Of a DNA stretch of 64,000 bases, positions 60,984-64,000 are shown piece after piece. Origin of the DNA: Verrucomicrobiales bacterium (GTDB taxonomy: Bacteria; Verrucomicrobiota; Verrucomicrobiia; Verrucomicrobiales; DEV007). Under the pieces are notes generated by a model, which ran no database searches, was not told where the DNA came from, and was given only the letters and a program-made list of their open reading frames with translations. The stretch spans positions 62,001-126,000 of the forward strand of contig JARGNI010000013.1 of NCBI GenBank assembly GCA_029213195.1, given 5' to 3'. Position 1 is the stretch's first letter. The number at the start of each line of letters is the position of its first letter. A program made the position numbers and the translations under genes.

Positions 60984-62465
60984 ATGAAGCCTGTCATTTC
61001 CCGTGCCGATACCCGGGCCGAATACAAGCGGATCCTGGGGCACCTCGAGTTCAGCTCAGGTGCCGCTCTGCTGAAATTCCTGGGATGCTTGCTCGCGGCC
61101 AGTCTCATCGCCTTTCTCCCGACCTACCCGGACCTCAGTGAAGGAGGTCGATGGACCCTTGGGATCATTGTGTTCTGCGGTCTTCTCTGGATGACAGAAG
61201 CGATACCCGCTTTTGCCGTTGCGCTCCTCGGGATTGGTCTCCAAATCGTCATCCTCGGAGCTCCTGGAGGAGTTCTCTTTCCGGAAGGCGACGCCAAGGC
61301 GTGGGAACGATTTGTTGCCCCGTGGGCAAGTCCTTCGATGTGGCTCTTCTTTGGCGGTTTCATCCTCGCTCGCGCTTCGGCGCGAACCGGCTTGGACCGT
61401 GACATCGCGGAGCGCCTCCTCATCCTGGGAGGCACCAAACCCGATCGCATCCTTCTTGTTGCCATGGGCACCACGTTTGTCTTCTCGATGTTCCTCTCCA
61501 ACACCGCAACGGCCGCCATGATGGTCGCCATCCTCGGACCGATGCTCGCCAATTGCGGTTCTTCGCGGGCCTGTCGCGCCCTCATTATCGGAGTGGCGTT
61601 TTCGGCCAACCTCGGGGGTATGGGAACCATCATCGGCACCCCTCCCAACGCCATCGCCTCGGGCTTGCTGGAAGATGTGCGCCCAGTAGATTTCCTGACC
61701 TGGATGCTCTTTGGCCTGCCTCCCGCAATCCTGCTGGTGGCCGGACTCTGGTTTGTCTTGAGGCGCCAGGTGCGAACCGCAAGATTTTCCCTGTCTCCCG
61801 ATTGCATGGAAAACGAATCGGAGGGCGAAGAGGAAACGAACCCGGCTTCCGAGTCCCTGCCCCGATGGCAACGCTGGATGGTCCTTTTCGTTTTCGTGGC
61901 CACCGTGGCCCTTTGGCTCAGTGGCAGTTGGCATGGGATTCCGACTGCGATCGTCTCCTTCGTCCCCATCGTCATTCTGTCGATCACGGGAGTCATTCGA
62001 GGGGTCGACATTCGAAACCTCGATTGGGACATCCTCATCCTCCTCGCCGGGGGGCTCTCACTCGGGGTCGGTGTGTCGGAAAGTGGACTGGCGGAATGGC
62101 TGGCGGGACGCCTCGGCGAGCTTGCCATCCCCCCCATGGCCATGGCCATGGTTTTCGGACTACTCACCCTGTTGCTTTCCAATTTCATGAGCAACACCGC
62201 AGCGGCCAACATCCTCATTCCGATCGGGATCGCCGCGGGAGCCGCCTCGGGCGGAAGCGAGGAAGCTGCCGCCTTCGCCATTCCCATGGCCCTGAGCGCC
62301 TCCGCTGCCATGTGCCTCCCCATCTCGACTCCGCCGAATGCCATCGCCTACGCGAGCGGCCGCATCCAGGCAAAAGACTTCCTTCTACCGGGTGCCGTGA
62401 TCGGCCTCCTTGCCGTTCCCTTGACCACACTTTGGGCGCGATGCCTGCTGAATTGGATGGGATAA
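60984..62465 (+). CDS. DASS/SLC13-family sodium-coupled carboxylate (or sulfate) transporter
   Basis: Protein of 493 aa from MKPVISRADTRAEYKR. About 11-12 transmembrane helices. Both SNT motifs that bind sodium and substrate carboxylate are present (SNTATAAMMVAI and SNTAAANILIPI), each followed by a conserved TPPNAIA block. WMTEAIPAFAVALLGIGLQI is the family signature near TM3. DASS carriers import di- or tricarboxylates such as succinate, or sulfate. Earlier in-frame starts (60876) give a Pro/Arg-rich extension not seen in the family. Confidence 0.92.
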   Translation: MKPVISRADTRAEYKRILGHLEFSSGAALLKFLGCLLAASLIAFLPTYPDLSEGGRWTLGIIVFCGLLWMTEAIPAFAVALLGIGLQIVILGAPGGVLFPEGDAKAWERFVAPWASPSMWLFFGGFILARASARTGLDRDIAERLLILGGTKPDRILLVAMGTTFVFSMFLSNTATAAMMVAILGPMLANCGSSRACRALIIGVAFSANLGGMGTIIGTPPNAIASGLLEDVRPVDFLTWMLFGLPPAILLVAGLWFVLRRQVRTARFSLSPDCMENESEGEEETNPASESLPRWQRWMVLFVFVATVALWLSGSWHGIPTAIVSFVPIVILSITGVIRGVDIRNLDWDILILLAGGLSLGVGVSESGLAEWLAGRLGELAIPPMAMAMVFGLLTLLLSNFMSNTAAANILIPIGIAAGAASGGSEEAAAFAIPMALSASAAMCLPISTPPNAIAYASGRIQAKDFLLPGAVIGLLAVPLTTLWARCLLNWMG

Positions 62466-62508
62466 GGGGCGGCTGGTTTCCAACGGTGACTCCCCACCCA
62501 CCGGAGCG

Positions 62509-63411
62509 TCAGCCAAGCTCCTTCATGACCTTCTCGATCAGTCGCTTCGTTGCGTTGATTCCTTCGACGGGAGAAATGTCGTGACCTTCGAACTCGATTC
62601 CGATCGAACCCCGATATCCGCTGTCTTTGACAATCTTGAGCATTCGTCGGTAGTCGACGTTTACTTCATTTCCCTGCTCATCGAACTTCTTCGATTTGGC
62701 GCAGACGATCTTGGCCCAGGGCATCATTTCCTCGACCCCGAGATAGGGGTCGTAGCCGTTGAAATTCTGAAAATCCGGGAGTGTCCCGCATCCTACCAGA
62801 TCGACCTGTTTCATGACCTCGGCGACCCAGGCCCCATTGCTGGAATGATTGCCATGATTTTCGACGACGATCTCGAGACCATACTCGTCTGTCGCCACGG
62901 GAGTCAGCGCCTGCAATCCCGCAACGGCATGCCGTTTTTGTTCCTCGGGATCTCCTGGAGACCGAACGTCCACCCGAATGCATTGCCCACCGAGAATCTT
63001 CATGGCCTCCAGCCAAGGACGATACTCTTCCACAGCACGCTCGCGCTCTTTCGGATCCGGAGAGTCGAGCGCTGCCTCGCTACGACAGAGCATCATGGTA
63101 TTGACCGCGCCGAGATCATCGGTTCGCTTCCGTAGCTCCCGGAAGTAGTCGGTATTTCCCGCGCGATTCTCCATATGACCGTTGAAATATTCCAGGACCT
63201 TGATCCCCGTTCCCTCGACCACCGTTTTCGGGTAGTCGAGAATCAGTAGCTCTCCCGATCGGAGCTGGCGATTGAAGCTGTATTGCTGCACCGCCAGGGT
63301 AAGCCAGGTCTCGCTGTCCGTTTCGGCGGCACTGCCGAAGGAAAATATGGAAGGAGCAGCGGAAGCCATCGCTCCAGTAACTGCATGAGATAGGAAATTT
63401 CGGCGTTTCAT
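62509..63411 (-). CDS. TAT-exported sugar phosphate isomerase/epimerase (TIM barrel)
   Basis: Protein of 300 aa. Leader MKRRNFLSHAVTGAMASAAP has the twin-arginine motif. Barrel elements include LTLAVQQYSFNRQLRSGEL, LDYPKTVVEGTGIKVLEYFNGHM, IRVDVRSPGD, LEIVVENHGNHSSNG with metal-ligand Glu, and RGSIGIEFEGHDISPVEGINATK. It belongs to the xylose-isomerase-like superfamily, is distinct from the protein at 9693, and is convergent with the DASS gene. Substrate unknown. Confidence 0.87.
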   Translation of the reverse strand: MKRRNFLSHAVTGAMASAAPSIFSFGSAAETDSETWLTLAVQQYSFNRQLRSGELLILDYPKTVVEGTGIKVLEYFNGHMENRAGNTDYFRELRKRTDDLGAVNTMMLCRSEAALDSPDPKERERAVEEYRPWLEAMKILGGQCIRVDVRSPGDPEEQKRHAVAGLQALTPVATDEYGLEIVVENHGNHSSNGAWVAEVMKQVDLVGCGTLPDFQNFNGYDPYLGVEEMMPWAKIVCAKSKKFDEQGNEVNVDYRRMLKIVKDSGYRGSIGIEFEGHDISPVEGINATKRLIEKVMKELG

Positions 63412-63544
63412 CGCTTCGAACTCTAACGAAAGCCTTCAGCCATCGGCAAGAGTTTCCTGACTATGAGAAGGAACTCTTTGCCTCCGATAGACTGATCTGA
63501 AACTTCGTTTTCAGAAACCAGCGAAATGATCGCGAGGATGGAGT

Positions 63545-63757
63545 TCACTCCGCTTGCCGAGTTCGCTGGGCCGGGCTCAGGAGGTATCCGGTCGCCTTCC
63601 CTCCAGGAGGGTCCTCAATAACGAAGATCAGTGGGAGCTCCTGACCGGGAAGACTGAGAACTCCTTTCCACTGCCCCGTAAGGCTGGATTCCTCCTCCGC
63701 GATGAGACTGGAGGAAAGAAGCAGCAATCAGGCGAGAAAGTGAAAGCGGGTGATCAT
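63545..63757 (-). pseudogene. Remnant of a secreted alpha/beta-hydrolase-type gene
   Basis: From ATG 63757 the frame reads MITRFHFLA, then TGA, then LLLLSSSLIAEEESS, so an in-frame stop splits a signal peptide. Afterwards LTGQWKGVLSLPGQELPLIFVI and a Gly-rich turn, SPAQ, match the small N-terminal domain of bacterial secreted alpha/beta hydrolases (xGxWxGxLxxxGQxLxLVFHI...DSPxQG). The frame ends at 63545 after 40 residues of that domain, and the catalytic domain is missing. Both defects point to a decaying gene. Confidence 0.55.
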
Positions 63758-63841
63758 CTTGTGGAAAGAAGACTCCCGATCGTCGCTTCCAGCTACACCC
63801 TGTTTCCTTCTTTCACTTCCACCTCGCACCCACGACCGAGC

Positions 63842-64000
63842 TCAACCAGCAGTTCGAAGCTTTCGTGAACGTCTTCGACGTGCCTGCAGATAGAGAAATC
63901 CGAGGAAAGCCATCACGACCCAGATGACCTGGGGCTCCGGAGCCTCCATGAAGTCGAGCGCCTGGTTCCCCTTCAACTTCTCTTTCTCCTTCCTCTTCAA
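63842..64000 (-). CDS. C-terminus of a PEP-CTERM-anchored protein (cut by window edge)
   Basis: The last 52 residues of a gene that enters from the right. After LKRKEKEKLKGNQALDF comes MEAPEPQVIWVVMAFLGFLY and an RRRR cluster: a Pro-Glu-Pro motif, a transmembrane helix and an arginine cluster, the layout of PEP-CTERM sorting signals recognised by an exosortase. Frequent in Verrucomicrobia with exopolysaccharide. The function of the rest is not visible. Confidence 0.55.
   Translation of the reverse strand: MKRKEKEKLKGNQALDFMEAPEPQVIWVVMAFLGFLYLQARRRRSRKLRTAG

Noticed and set aside
32926-63730. Two in-frame TGA codons suggesting UGA recoding
   Set aside because: Many genes here end in TGA, and prfB carries the standard RF2 frameshift that depends on UGA as a stop.

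Overview
The window looks like a chromosomal stretch of a free-living member of the Verrucomicrobiota, probably a Verrucomicrobiales-type organism, of moderately high GC. The clues are a PSD1 (DUF1549/DUF1553) protein paired with a TAT-exported DUF1501 protein, TAT-exported Gfo/Idh oxidoreductases and TIM-barrel sugar isomerases, planctomycete-type cytochrome c domains, a PEP-CTERM C-terminus at the right edge, ParE/ParC of the type shared with Bacteroidetes, and many starts without a clear Shine-Dalgarno sequence. The species cannot be named from this. No rRNA, tRNA, CRISPR array or transposase was seen.

Left part (1-20.7 kb): the N-terminus of PolX; a transmembrane Ser/Thr kinase with HEAT-like repeats; a minus-strand run of prfB (with its +1 frameshift), a papain-like cysteine peptidase and PilMN/PilO-like inner-membrane proteins; recO; secreted catabolic proteins (PQQ-type propeller, TIM barrel, SGNH hydrolase, SMP-30 lactonase); a putative sulfonate unit (SsuD-like monooxygenase plus YeiH-type exporter); and an operon of Gfo/Idh oxidoreductase, MFS carrier and ROK regulator.

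Middle (20-43 kb): a second oxidoreductase with a sugar/nucleoside-type MFS carrier, YggS and a GNAT enzyme, another MFS carrier, the PSD1/DUF1501 pair, a peroxidase/response-regulator/sensor-kinase cluster in which two genes are disrupted, glgX, an ABC-2 exporter, a pseudopilin, MurJ and a leucine-rich-repeat lipoprotein.

Right part (43-64 kb): the parE-parC operon, interrupted by a four-helix-bundle gene bracketed by complementary arms; a cytidylate-kinase-like gene with a foldable leader; a cytochrome-like domain lacking its heme histidine; a compact signalling operon (PAS kinase, receiver, receiver-PAS-kinase, NarL regulator) followed by a PocR/AraC regulator; a UspA-type protein followed by an RNA-like fold; a NarX/NarL-type pair with a large extracytoplasmic sensor; a DASS carrier; a TAT TIM barrel; and a decayed hydrolase remnant.

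The most unusual signals are the intervening-sequence-like element between parE and parC, the multi-helix element at 55812-55945 with two mutually exclusive folds, the poly-C tract that puts the signal peptide of a secreted heme peroxidase out of frame, and the in-frame TGA in the neighbouring OmpR-type regulator.
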